Part shown: positions 1 to 6,887 of the stretch, piece after piece
Numbering within the stretch: the stretch's first letter is position 1
Layout: every line of letters begins with the position of its first letter
Assembly: GCA_026418875.1 (NCBI GenBank)
Contig: JAOAAM010000261.1
Location: forward strand, 1 to 9,640
Length of the DNA: 9,640 bases
Source: Gemmataceae bacterium
GTDB taxonomy: Bacteria > Planctomycetota > Planctomycetia > Gemmatales > Gemmataceae
Reading direction: 5' to 3'
Position numbers and translations under genes: made by a program
The notes under the pieces: generated by a model
The model's database searches: none
The model's input: the letters and a program-made list of their open reading frames with translations, nothing else
Told to the model about the DNA's origin: nothing

Positions 1-125
1 GGGTGACTTGACGTCAGCCGGTGTGATTTACAGACGACGACTTTTCGTTCGACACCGTGAATTTTCCGGATACAATCGCGGCAGATTCATCGATCCGTGA
101 TCCCCCGACTCTTCATGAGACAACC
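1..125 (+). promoter_or_regulatory. Leader upstream of the HEAT/propeller gene, possible promoter
   Basis: This stretch precedes the chosen ATG at 126. It contains a TTGACG hexamer at 8-13 that resembles a -35 box, overlapping a perfect 8-bp palindrome TGACGTCA at 9-16. The best following -10 candidate is TACAGA at 29-34, which matches poorly and sits only 15 bp away, so the promoter call is weak. A modest purine stretch GAGA at 117-120, five bases before the ATG, could serve as a Shine-Dalgarno site. A GTG at 57 opens the same frame, but its 23 extra residues are polar and would bury the signal sequence. Confidence 0.22.
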
Positions 126-3100
126 ATGAGAAGCAAACTTCGATTCCTCGTGCCCTTGGGTGCCGTCATCCTGGTGGCCGTGGGCCTAGGGTTGGCCTTG
201 CCCGGCAGTCCGATTTACTTGCCGGAACTCTTGATCCGCGGCGGGGTGCATGACGGTCGGCCGACGAGCTACTGGATCGAGCAACTCAATCATCAAGATT
301 CTGCGGAACGCATCAAGGCGATGCAGGCCTTGGCGACGATCGGTCCGGAGAACGCCGGTCGTGCCGTGCCCCGGCTGGGTGAGATCTTGACGACGGACAA
401 AGACCCGCACTGCCGTAACGAAGCGGCGTTGGCTTTGTCGAAAATGATCCCACACGCCCGGGAGGTGATGTCGGCGTTGATCCAGGCCGCGGAGGACGAG
501 GAAATTCCGGTGCGTGCCAATGTGATGATGACGCTGTTCCGCTTGAAAACCGATGCCAAACCGGCCATCCCGGTCATCATCAAGGCCCTCCAAGACGAGA
601 AAAACGCGACCAATGCCGCCATCTTTGCCCACACGGTGCAAGAGATCGCCGCCTTGGCATTGGGCCGGGCCACCGCCGGAACCACCGAGGGCCTGCCGCA
701 CCTGGCGGAATTCCTGAAGAAGGCGAGCACGTCGATGGCGAAAGAAGCCGGAGTGCGGGCCATCGGCGAAGTCGGACCAGAAGCTCGTTCGTTGGAAGAG
801 TTGCTACTGCCTTTTTTGAAGGACCGGAACAAACAGGTCCGGGAAGCGACCGCAGAGACGCTCACCAAGCTGGGGCTTCCGGTGCCCGACGTAGGTGAGA
901 TTCCACCCGAGCCGCCGCCTCCCGGGGTGAACCCGCAAGACCCGCGACGCTTCCCGGGCGGATTTCGTCCGGGCGGTCCCGCCGGTAATGCTCCGCCCGG
1001 TAGTGCCCCCGCCGGTAACGCTCCCCCCGGTAACGCCCCCCCCGGCCCGCCACCCGGCGCGGGTGCTGGTGCTGGTCCCGTGAATCAACCCAGAGCAGGC
1101 GACGCCGGCGGAAAAGACCAGCCCAATCCGGAAAAACCCAAGTCGGAAGAAATCAAGCCTGAAAAATCCGACAGGGATAAGAAAGAACCCCTTGCGCTTG
1201 ATCCGAATCACCTCGAACTGCCGGAGGCGGAACGGCAATACCTTTGGGAGATCGAGCACCACGGGAACGTGCTGGTGCAGCATGGCTTCCGCCCTTTTGC
1301 CGAAGCGCTGAGCCGGGCTGACGCCGCCGCCCTCTCAGCGCTCCTCGCTCCCGATTTCCGTGGCGGCGACTTGAAAAACTCCCGCCGAGTCGCGGCCGAT
1401 CGTTGGCTTCAAGTCGAGCGACTCGAGGCGACGACCAGCGATTCTCTCCCGTTAGACCGAGACGACTTCGTGCGGCGGCTGCTGGAATGGCGGCAGCGCT
1501 TCCCCGAGTCGCCGCCCCAAGTCCGCCTCGCACTGATGACCCTCAGCCCCGTCGTCCGAGGGCAACTCGATGGCCCTTGGGAGGGGACCGCTCAATTGCG
1601 CCTATTTGGCCAAGCATCCCCGGGCGCGCCGATGGAAATCGTGGCGACTCTTCGCTACGCCATCGATCGGCCGACACGAGAGCGATTGTCGCAACCCGGC
1701 TGGATCCATGCCATGGAACCGCGCCAGGTCCTGATTGGGCAGGCACCGGGTTTCCTTTTCCGCGAATCGGCTAGTTCACGCGGCTTTTCAATCGAACCTT
1801 TGTTTGACAATTGGAAAATGGATGCCTTCCGACCGGCGACGGGCGGCGTCTTCGTCACCGACTACGATCGCGACGGCCATCTCGACGTTCTCATCACCGA
1901 CCTGAACGGCCTATTCCTGTACCGCGGGATCGGGGCTGGACGATTTGAGGAAGTGACCGCCGCCATCGGGTTGCCCCGCCGCTCGGCGGCTTATCCCGCC
2001 GCGTGGGTGGACATCGATGGCGATGGCTGGGATGACTTGGTCGTCGGACGAGCCGTTTGGCGGAACGACCAAGGCCGACGCTTCGTGAATTACACCTCGC
2101 GCTGCCGACTCAACCTTCCGGCCGACGCCTTGGGAATCGTCGTCGCCGACTACAACCGGGATGGCCGGCTAGATCTCTACGTGACTCGCGGCGGTCATCC
2201 CGGCAGCGGTTCGTGGCTCGATCCTTTTAGCGACGATCCGCACGGAAATTACCTGCTTCGGAACAACGGGGACTGGACCCTCGAGGACGTCACCCGATCC
2301 GCGAATGCCTCCGGCGGCCGACGCTCCACCTTCAGCGCTGCGTGGCTGGATGCCAATGATGACGGCTGGCCCGACCTGCACGTCATCAACGAGTTCGGAG
2401 ATGGTATCCTGCTCGTCAATCGGGGCGACGGCACCTTCCAGGAACGCCCTCTTGCCGACCGACCCGCGGATTTCGGCAGCATGGGTGTTGCCGTGGGCGA
2501 TGTCAATAATGATGGCCGCATCGACATCTACTGCGCCAACATGTACTCCAAGGCGGGAACTCGGGTGATCGGGAACATGCGGCCGGACACGTATCCAGCC
2601 GAGGTCATGGAAAAGTTGCGACGGTTCGTCGCAGGCAGTCAACTTCACTTGAATCGCGGGGAATTGAAGTTTGAACAAGTCGGCCCCGCGATGCAGGTCG
2701 CCGCAGTCGGTTGGGCGTATGGACCGGCGCTAGCTGATCTCGACAACGATGGTTGGTTAGACATCTACGGCACGGCTGGTTTCATCAGTCGGGACCGCAA
2801 TGAACCCGATGGCTGAAACTGCGTCTGGCTGGCGGTCGTGTCTCAGCCTTGCGACCGCAACGCCGTCGTCCCCGTGCCGGGACGGCTTGACGAAAAGCTC
2901 GGCGAGTTCTGGGTCGGCAACCCGTGGCAGATTGTCGCTTTTGGCCACAACCTCAGTGCGTTCGAACGCAATCGCGCCTACTGGAACGTCGGCGGGCAGA
3001 ATTTTCTGGAAATCAGCTATCTCAGCGGTGCCGATCACGACGGCGATAGCCGGTGTGTCGTTCCGGCGGACTTTCGCGGTGTCGGGCAACTCGACCTGAT

Positions 3101-3479
3101 CGTGCGGCAGGCCGGAGGCGGACCCCTGCTGTACTACGAGAATCAGATGCCTCGACGCAATTTCCTCACCGCCTCCTTGCGGGGGACTCAGAGTAATCGA
3201 CGCGGGATCGGGGCGCGGCTGACGGCATCGGTCGGTGGCCAGGTTCTCGTTCGTGAACTCTTCCCCTCGAACACCTACATGTCGCAGGCACCCGCCGTCG
3301 TCCACTTCGGCTTGGGGGAGGCCGACGTCGTCGATCGATTGACGATTCGGTGGCCCTCCGGAAAAGTCCAAGAGATCAAGAATGTGAAAGCGAACCGACA
3401 CGTGCTGATCACGGAAGGGGAAGCGGATGACGCGGCGGCGGTGGTCGAGGTGACCCCGGGCCGCGTCATCGAGCCGTGA
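126..3479 (+). CDS. Exported HEAT-repeat / FG-GAP (VCBS) beta-propeller / ASPIC-UnbV protein with one in-frame TGA; candidate selenoprotein
   Basis: The frame is 896 codons to a TGA at 2814-2816, then continues in the same frame to a TGA at 3477-3479, giving 1117 residues if the internal TGA is read. The ATG at 126 is preferred over the GTG at 57 because a hydrophobic signal peptide or anchor starts at once (about residues 6-30). HEAT-type helical repeats span about 45-250, a Pro/Gly linker about 252-320, a Lys/Glu-rich hinge about 330-355, and an unrecognised domain about 360-560. A seven-bladed-type FG-GAP/VCBS region follows with six calcium loops of form DxDxDGxxD, beginning near residues 579, 629, 675, 742, 792 and 871. 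After the TGA come the last propeller part and an ASPIC/UnbV domain (about 1010-1095). The protein probably acts in the cell envelope in adhesion or scaffolding; no enzymatic role is visible. Selenocysteine, a nonsense mutation or a sequence error could explain the TGA. Confidence 0.6.
979..1050 (+). repeat. Degenerate 15-bp tandem repeats coding a Gly-Asn-Ala-Pro-Pro linker
   Basis: The unit is roughly GGTAACGCTCCCCCC, repeated about four to five times with changes, encoding Gly-Asn/Ser-Ala-Pro-Pro/Ala units at about residues 285-308 of the HEAT/propeller protein. A Gly-Ala run follows. The repeats form a flexible, probably disordered spacer between the HEAT part and the rest. In-frame 15-bp units could change number by slippage without breaking the gene. 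Confidence 0.7.
2814..2816 (+). other. In-frame TGA, putative selenocysteine codon
   Basis: The codon lies between Pro-Asp-Gly and Asn-Cys-Val-Trp within continuous coding sequence. If it is read as selenocysteine, the local motif is Gly-Sec-Asn-Cys, a possible redox pair. The cytochrome, DUF1499, synthase and first oxidoreductase genes, as well as the end of this frame at 3477-3479, all use TGA as a normal stop. A general reassignment of TGA is therefore excluded. Recoding is inferred from sequence continuity and context only. Confidence 0.45.
2817..2858 (+). promoter_or_regulatory. Putative bacterial SECIS hairpin directly after the TGA
   Basis: Two mutually exclusive hairpins can be drawn. 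In the first, GCGGTCG at 2832-2838 pairs with CGACCGC at 2852-2858, seven perfect pairs. The loop is 13 nt, or 9 nt if two G-U pairs extend the stem. It starts 22 nt after the TGA and has a G as its second base. In the second, GGCTG at 2827-2831 pairs with CAGCC at 2844-2848 around a 12-nt loop that carries GGTC 18-21 nt after the TGA. The E. coli fdhF element shows GGUC in its loop at nearly the same distance. Bacterial SECIS elements vary widely, so the hairpin supports recoding but does not prove it. Confidence 0.4.
2817..3479 (+). CDS. C-terminal part of the same frame after the TGA: end of propeller and ASPIC/UnbV domain
   Basis: A standard gene caller would report this as a separate gene, for example from the GTG at 2838, or miss it. 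The part is in the same frame as the upstream 896 codons and starts in the middle of a domain. It has no signal peptide, and there is no convincing ribosome site at a proper distance before 2838. It has 220 codons. The ASPIC/UnbV core begins near 3159 and shows the typical order: a GTQSNRRGIGAR segment, then VRELFPSNTYMSQ, then VHFGLGEADVVDRLTIRWPSG. The core is complete and without further stops or frameshifts, which argues that it is still under selection and translated as the tail of the upstream protein. If it is not translated, the upstream protein would lack the domain that normally closes this architecture. Confidence 0.6.
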   Translation, partial: NCVWLAVVSQPCDRNAVVPVPGRLDEKLGEFWVGNPWQIVAFGHNLSAFERNRAYWNVGGQNFLEISYLSGADHDGDSRCVVPADFRGVGQLDLIVRQAGGGPLLYYENQMPRRNFLTASLRGTQSNRRGIGARLTASVGGQVLVRELFPSNTYMSQAPAVVHFGLGEADVVDRLTIRWPSGKVQEIKNVKANRHVLITEGEADDAAAVVEVTPGRVIEP

Positions 3480-3506
3480 CTTCGCGAATTGCCAACTGGC
3501 GACGTC
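3480..3506. other. 27-bp gap between convergent genes, no clear terminator
   Basis: The two convergent genes end 27 bp apart. The only inverted repeat is GCC-AACT-GGC at 3491-3500, three pairs and no T-run, too weak to call a terminator in either direction. Confidence 0.4.
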
Positions 3507-5090
3507 TCACAGGCACAACAGGAAAGCCACCAGGTCTTTCTTCTCCTGCGGCGTCAAGCGTGTCTGCAAGATGATGTTGAAGAACTCGACGACGTCTTCC
3601 AACGTGGGCAGGCGACCGTCATGGAAGTAGGGCGGAGAGTCCTTGATCCCACGCAGGGAGAAGGTCTTGGCCCATCCCTCGGCCCGACCGTGATAGAACT
3701 CCTCGACGCGCAGGTCGTGCATGAGTTGGTCGATGTAGAAGGGTGGCGGATGGCAGGTGGCGCACTTCGCCTTGCCGTGGAAGATTTGCTCCCCGCGCAG
3801 TTCGGATTCGGTCGCCAGTTCCGGGATCAAGCGGCCGAAGCGGTCCAGCTTAGGAGCAGGTGGGAAGGCGATGATCGCGTTGAAATCCCCCATGCGGTTC
3901 GTCGAGACACGATCCAGTTGCCGCCCGCCAATCTGCGGCTGCAAGCTGATGTCGCCGTCGAAATACTCCTCGACTTCGGCAAAGTGGTCGGTCGAGCGGA
4001 TGGAGCGTTTCAGGCTGAGTTGCAGGTTGTTGTGGTTGCCACGCAAGGTGGGTGTATCCAACCGGACACGGGCCAAAGTGGGCCGGCTGCCCGGGTCCAT
4101 CTCGATCGCGCCATTGGTGTGGCCGTTGACGTGGCAATCAAAGCACGCCGTGCCACGCGTCGGAAATTCCGTCACTCGATGCTTGGTCTGGTTGAACCAG
4201 GTCGTGGGGAATTTGGTCACGAGCAGCCGAAGCCCTTCCATCTGTTCGGGGGTGATGATGCCGTCGAACAACTCCCGGAAGTTGGCCTGCGTGATCTCCC
4301 GACCCTGTGAGACGTCGCCCAAGTCAGGCCGCGTGGTCAGGAACAGCGGGGGCGGAAATTCGGGCAGGTAAGCATCCGGGATGTCGAACTCCACGTCGAA
4401 GCGTTCGTGCTCGGGATGCAGCTTGGTCCACGATTGGGGGAAGAGCTGGTGTCCCGTGCTGTGCAGCGGGTGCGATAGCGGTCGCATTCCCTCCGGGAAC
4501 AGATCGCGTTCCTTGATCTCGCGGGGCGAGAGAGCGGCCAATTCCTCCCAACTGTTGATGCCCTCCGGCAGGCGGATCACTGGCCCGACGGGGATTGGTT
4601 TGCTGCGGGTCATAGTCACGTCGGTTCGCACCTGGCCTGTGAAGTTGTAGCGCCGCTGCATATATTGCTGCCGCTCCGCCATGACTTTGGGTTTCATCTC
4701 GCGGCACTTGCGGAAGAATTCGGCGAAATCCTCCACGTCATCCACCGACGCGAAGCTCGACGCCCCTCGGCCTCCGTAGCGGTACAACTCCTGCGGCGGC
4801 ATTTCGCCGGGCTTCAACCGCGGGAACGGCTTCAGGACCTTTCCCACCGGTTGATACTGCGGGTAGGGCTTTTCCCAATCCGGTGCGAACGCCGCCGGGG
4901 TGTCGGGCATCAAATGGTCCCGGCGGGCATAAGCCGCGGCGTTGTTGTTCTCCGTGGAGACTTTCCCATCACGGAGCGACGGCTCCTGCGCTGCCATCGG
5001 GACTCGGCTCAACCGCGGCAGGGCGAAGCCGATCAACACACCGACTCCCAGCAGCAAAGCCGGTGTCCACCAACTTTTGCTCTGACCCAT
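3507..5090 (-). CDS. Two-heme cytochrome c of the MauG / cytochrome c peroxidase superfamily
   Basis: The protein has 527 residues from the ATG at 5090. That start is chosen because GAGG stands six bases upstream and an N-terminal hydrophobic segment (about residues 8-25) follows directly. Upstream in-frame codons back to 5258 would place a polar 56-residue extension before it. Two covalent heme sites are visible, CFDCH at 316-320 and CATCH at 443-447. Near the C-terminus a LRGIKDSPPYFHDGR segment (about 479-493) leads into TLEDVVEFFN, which is characteristic of the di-heme peroxidase/MauG superfamily. The spacing between hemes fits that family. The roughly 290-residue N-terminal region before the first heme is not part of ordinary CCPs and I do not recognise it. 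The likely role is periplasmic electron transfer, peroxide reduction or substrate oxidation; the substrate cannot be read. It is convergent with the propeller gene and divergent from the DUF1499 gene. Confidence 0.88.
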   Translation of the reverse strand: MGQSKSWWTPALLLGVGVLIGFALPRLSRVPMAAQEPSLRDGKVSTENNNAAAYARRDHLMPDTPAAFAPDWEKPYPQYQPVGKVLKPFPRLKPGEMPPQELYRYGGRGASSFASVDDVEDFAEFFRKCREMKPKVMAERQQYMQRRYNFTGQVRTDVTMTRSKPIPVGPVIRLPEGINSWEELAALSPREIKERDLFPEGMRPLSHPLHSTGHQLFPQSWTKLHPEHERFDVEFDIPDAYLPEFPPPLFLTTRPDLGDVSQGREITQANFRELFDGIITPEQMEGLRLLVTKFPTTWFNQTKHRVTEFPTRGTACFDCHVNGHTNGAIEMDPGSRPTLARVRLDTPTLRGNHNNLQLSLKRSIRSTDHFAEVEEYFDGDISLQPQIGGRQLDRVSTNRMGDFNAIIAFPPAPKLDRFGRLIPELATESELRGEQIFHGKAKCATCHPPPFYIDQLMHDLRVEEFYHGRAEGWAKTFSLRGIKDSPPYFHDGRLPTLEDVVEFFNIILQTRLTPQEKKDLVAFLLCL

Positions 5091-5096
5091 GTTTGA

Positions 5097-5100
5097 CCTC
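5097..5100 (-). promoter_or_regulatory. Ribosome binding site deciding the cytochrome start
   Basis: On the - strand GAGG is followed by six bases (TCAAAC) and the ATG at 5090-5088. This spacing is good, and together with the signal sequence that follows it fixes the start against longer readings of the frame. Confidence 0.6.
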
Positions 5101-5138
5101 AGTGATTGAGACGACAAATGATAGAAAGCCACAAGTGA

Positions 5139-5156
5139 GGCCATGCGGTGATGGCC
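5139..5156. repeat. Inverted repeat GGCCAT-6 nt-ATGGCC
   Basis: Six perfect pairs flank a six-base spacer GCGGTG. It lies about 50 bp upstream of the cytochrome start on the - strand, where it could be a dimeric regulator site or a leader hairpin. Its short length means chance is possible. Confidence 0.35.
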
Positions 5157-5165
5157 CTGTTCCGA

Positions 5166-5211
5166 ATCGGCTGGATTCGCCGTCGACAAATAGATCGGCT
5201 GGATTCGCCGT
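5166..5211. repeat. 18-bp direct repeat, two copies at 28-bp period
   Basis: ATCGGCTGGATTCGCCGT occurs identically at 5166-5183 and 5194-5211, separated by ten bases. A third, degenerate trace (ATCGG..GGATTG) starts near 5223. The copies lie in the divergent intergenic region between the cytochrome and DUF1499 genes. The exact identity and the phasing near 2.7 helical turns suggest tandem regulator sites or a recent local duplication. Confidence 0.75.
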
Positions 5212-5332
5212 TCGGCAATCTGATCGGGGATTGTAGCGTCGTCCGGATCGGGGTGCAACCTTCGGCACGTATCCCTGCCGTCCGAGGGTTCTTCTGGCCC
5301 GAGTTCGCATTCGTTGCTGGGAGTCTCAGAGG

Positions 5333-5815
5333 ATGCCTCGCTGGGGTTGGGTGATTCTCGGAGCCTTGGTCGGTTTCGCCGTCGTGATGTGGCTCACCCG
5401 CTGGTTATCGTCACGGCGGGTGGGGACGATCGGCGTCGTCGATGGCCGACTGCACCCTTGCCCCAACAAGCCCAATTGTGTCTCATCGCAAGCCACCGGT
5501 GCTCACGCCATCGAGCTGTTTCGATTCGACGGCCCCCCGACTCGAGCTTGGCAGTGCCTCATCGAGGTCCTGCGAGGATTTCCCCGTTGTCGCATCGTGA
5601 CTCAAACCGACTGTTACTTGCATGTGGAGGCTTGGACGCCAATCTTCGGCTTCGTCGACGACGTTGAGTTCTTACTGACCGACGATGCCATTCACCTGCG
5701 GTCGGCATCCCGGTTGGGTTACTCCGACTTGGGCACGAATCGACGGCGAGCGGAGGCGATTCGGCACCAGTTCGAGCAACGATGCCGAGATGCCTCGAGG
5801 GTTCGGGAACCCTGA
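5333..5815 (+). CDS. Membrane-anchored DUF1499 family protein
   Basis: The 160-residue protein has one N-terminal membrane segment (about residues 5-24) and then a soluble domain with the marks of DUF1499. These are CPNKPNCVSSQ at 43-53, FVDDVEFLL at 107-115, and RSASRLGYSDLGTNRRR at 123-139 followed by EAIR. The biochemical function of this family is unknown to me. The ATG at 5333 is directly preceded by AGAGG with no spacer, and a GGGAG lies eight to nine bases further up at a workable distance. The gene is divergent from the cytochrome gene and 136 bp before the carotenoid operon, in the same direction. A role connected with the envelope or with isoprenoid lipids is possible by position only. 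Confidence 0.88.
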   Translation: MPRWGWVILGALVGFAVVMWLTRWLSSRRVGTIGVVDGRLHPCPNKPNCVSSQATGAHAIELFRFDGPPTRAWQCLIEVLRGFPRCRIVTQTDCYLHVEAWTPIFGFVDDVEFLLTDDAIHLRSASRLGYSDLGTNRRRAEAIRHQFEQRCRDASRVREP

Positions 5816-5817
5816 GG
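5793..5817 (+). terminator. Strong hairpin over the DUF1499 stop codon, possible terminator or attenuator
   Basis: The core AGGGTT-CGGG-AACCCT at 5798-5813 is a perfect six-pair stem with a four-base loop. Four more pairs, CCTC (5793-5796) with GAGG (5814-5817), extend it after one bulged G. The stop TGA (5813-5815) lies in the 3' arm. There is no T-run after it, so it is not a classical intrinsic terminator. It may instead protect the 3' end, or partly separate the DUF1499 transcript from the operon downstream. Confidence 0.4.
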
Positions 5818-5846
5818 GGCTGCCCATGGGAAAAATTCCGTCGTCG

Positions 5847-5880
5847 TTGGAATTAGCAGGCCGCGTCTGCCTATTTTAAT
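5847..5880 (+). promoter_or_regulatory. Weak promoter candidate for the carotenoid operon
   Basis: In the 136-bp gap before the synthase, TTGGAA at 5847-5852 is followed after 19 bp by TATTTT at 5872-5877, within an unusually AT-rich patch of this GC-rich window. The match and the spacing are only moderate. The gap and the hairpin before it make a separate promoter for the operon plausible. Confidence 0.25.
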
Positions 5881-5951
5881 GTTGGCAGCATGAGACAGTT
5901 CGCGGTGAACATTGTCCGTGCGGCGTCACCCGCAAGGCCCGCCTTCGATTT

Positions 5952-6887
5952 ATGAACAACCTGGATCACCTCCTCCAGCGAACCAGTCGGACCTTCGGCC
6001 TGGCGATTCCGAAGCTGCCCGAACCGATCCGCGGCGAAGTCACGATTGCGTACCTGATGTTCCGTGTCGCCGACACGCTGGAAGATGCGGCGCGATGGAG
6101 CCGATCCGAACGCCTGGAGGCCTTGGCCATCTTGCATGCCGTGATTAGCCAAGGCGAGGTGGAAGCGGCGGGCCGGTACGGTCAACGATGGGCGGACGCG
6201 GTGCCCATCGAGCACGATGGCTACCTGGAGTTACTTCGAGAGTTTGGCCGAGTCATGTCGGCATGGGCTGAGCTTCGGCTAACCTCGCGGGAATTGATCC
6301 GGACTCATTGCTTGCGCACCGTGTCGGCGATGAGCCGGTTCGTCGATCTGGGCGCACAACGTGGCGAGTTGATGTTGCGGAGCATCGAAGAGCTAGGGCA
6401 ATACTGCTACGGGGTGGCAGGCATCGTTGGCGAGATGCTCACCGAATTGTTCATCCACGCATGCCCTGAGTTGTCTGTCGAAGCATCGGGGTTGCGGTCC
6501 CGCGCGGCACGGTTTGGCGAGGGCCTTCAGTTAATTAACATCCTGCGGGATTCCCTGGCGGATGCGCGAGAGAGGCGGTTTTTCCTCCCGGCCGGGGTGT
6601 CGGTGCAGCACTTGTGGGGCTTGGCCGAAGCCGACCTGCAAGCGGCGGAGGAATACGCTGAAGCCCTGCAACGCGGTGGGGCACCGTCGGGGATCGTCGA
6701 ATTCGCCCTGCTGCCGATTGCCCTGGCACAAGCGACGCTGGACAAGATGAAGACGCATGGCCCGGGGGTGAAGATCAGCCGGGCGGAAGTGGCTCGCATC
6801 GGCGAAGGGGTGCGGGCAGCCGTGGCCGCGGGAGTGGGGTGTCGGGAAGGCATGGCACGATGGGCCTGCGCGGAGGGGAGGGCATGA
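5952..6887 (+). CDS. Squalene/phytoene synthase family enzyme
   Basis: The 311-residue enzyme should join two prenyl diphosphates head to head, the first committed step toward squalene, dehydrosqualene or phytoene. Visible marks are SRTFGLAIPKLP at 12-23, the first aspartate motif DTLED at 41-45, YCYGVAGIVGE at 151-161, and the second motif NILRDSLAD at 196-204 followed by RRFFLP at 208-213. Both Asp-rich motifs needed for Mg-diphosphate binding look intact. DTLED within RVADTLED resembles the DTVED/DTLED of squalene synthases more than the DD-start motif of CrtB, HpnC or HpnD, which suggests a C30 product. The C-terminal membrane anchor of eukaryotic squalene synthase is absent. The ATG at 5952 is the first usable start after an in-frame stop at 5877-5879; it has no clear Shine-Dalgarno site. 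The stop overlaps the next gene by ATGA. Confidence 0.9.
   Translation: MNNLDHLLQRTSRTFGLAIPKLPEPIRGEVTIAYLMFRVADTLEDAARWSRSERLEALAILHAVISQGEVEAAGRYGQRWADAVPIEHDGYLELLREFGRVMSAWAELRLTSRELIRTHCLRTVSAMSRFVDLGAQRGELMLRSIEELGQYCYGVAGIVGEMLTELFIHACPELSVEASGLRSRAARFGEGLQLINILRDSLADARERRFFLPAGVSVQHLWGLAEADLQAAEEYAEALQRGGAPSGIVEFALLPIALAQATLDKMKTHGPGVKISRAEVARIGEGVRAAVAAGVGCREGMARWACAEGRA
6872..6881 (+). promoter_or_regulatory. Ribosome binding site deciding the start of the first oxidoreductase
   Basis: GGAGG at 6872-6876 lies seven bases before the ATG at 6884, and a second GGAGG at 6877-6881 follows at once. The site is inside the synthase 3' end. It favours ATG 6884 over the in-frame GTG at 6839, which would add 15 residues before the FAD-binding fold. 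Confidence 0.7.

Larger units (their letters stand above)
5091..5332. promoter_or_regulatory. Divergent intergenic region between cytochrome and DUF1499 genes
   Basis: This 242-bp region should hold promoters for both neighbours. On the - strand TATCAT (5123-5118) is a reasonable -10 box for the cytochrome, but no good -35 box lies at 17 bp. The region also holds an inverted repeat at 5139-5156 and an 18-bp direct repeat at 5166-5211. CGACAAAT occurs at 5112-5119 and again at 5184-5191. No open reading frame here has a family signature or coding-like features. Confidence 0.35.

Noticed and set aside
2814..2816. TGA reassigned to an amino acid throughout the genome
   Set aside because: The cytochrome, DUF1499, synthase and first oxidoreductase genes, and the final stop of this frame, all end in TGA at places consistent with family ends and gene overlaps.
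2800..3099. 99-codon frame on the + strand starting just before the TGA
   Set aside because: It is in another frame than the conserved propeller/UnbV sequence, is Ser/Thr-rich low complexity, and does not explain the downstream domain.
2838..3479. Independent gene starting at GTG 2838
   Set aside because: It would begin in the middle of the propeller region with no signal peptide and no properly spaced ribosome site. Continuity with the upstream frame is a better explanation.
3480..3506. Bidirectional terminator between convergent genes
   Set aside because: The only dyad is three base pairs and there is no T-run in either direction.
3489..4310. 273-codon open frame on the + strand
   Set aside because: It is antisense to the cytochrome, including both heme motifs, and has no start context or family signature.
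5166..5211. Minimal CRISPR array
   Set aside because: There are only two exact copies with a ten-base gap, which is far too short for a spacer, and no cas genes are present.
6839..6883. GTG 6839 as start of the first oxidoreductase
   Set aside because: It would add 15 residues before the FAD fold. The ATG at 6884 has a strong, well-spaced ribosome site and an ATGA overlap.
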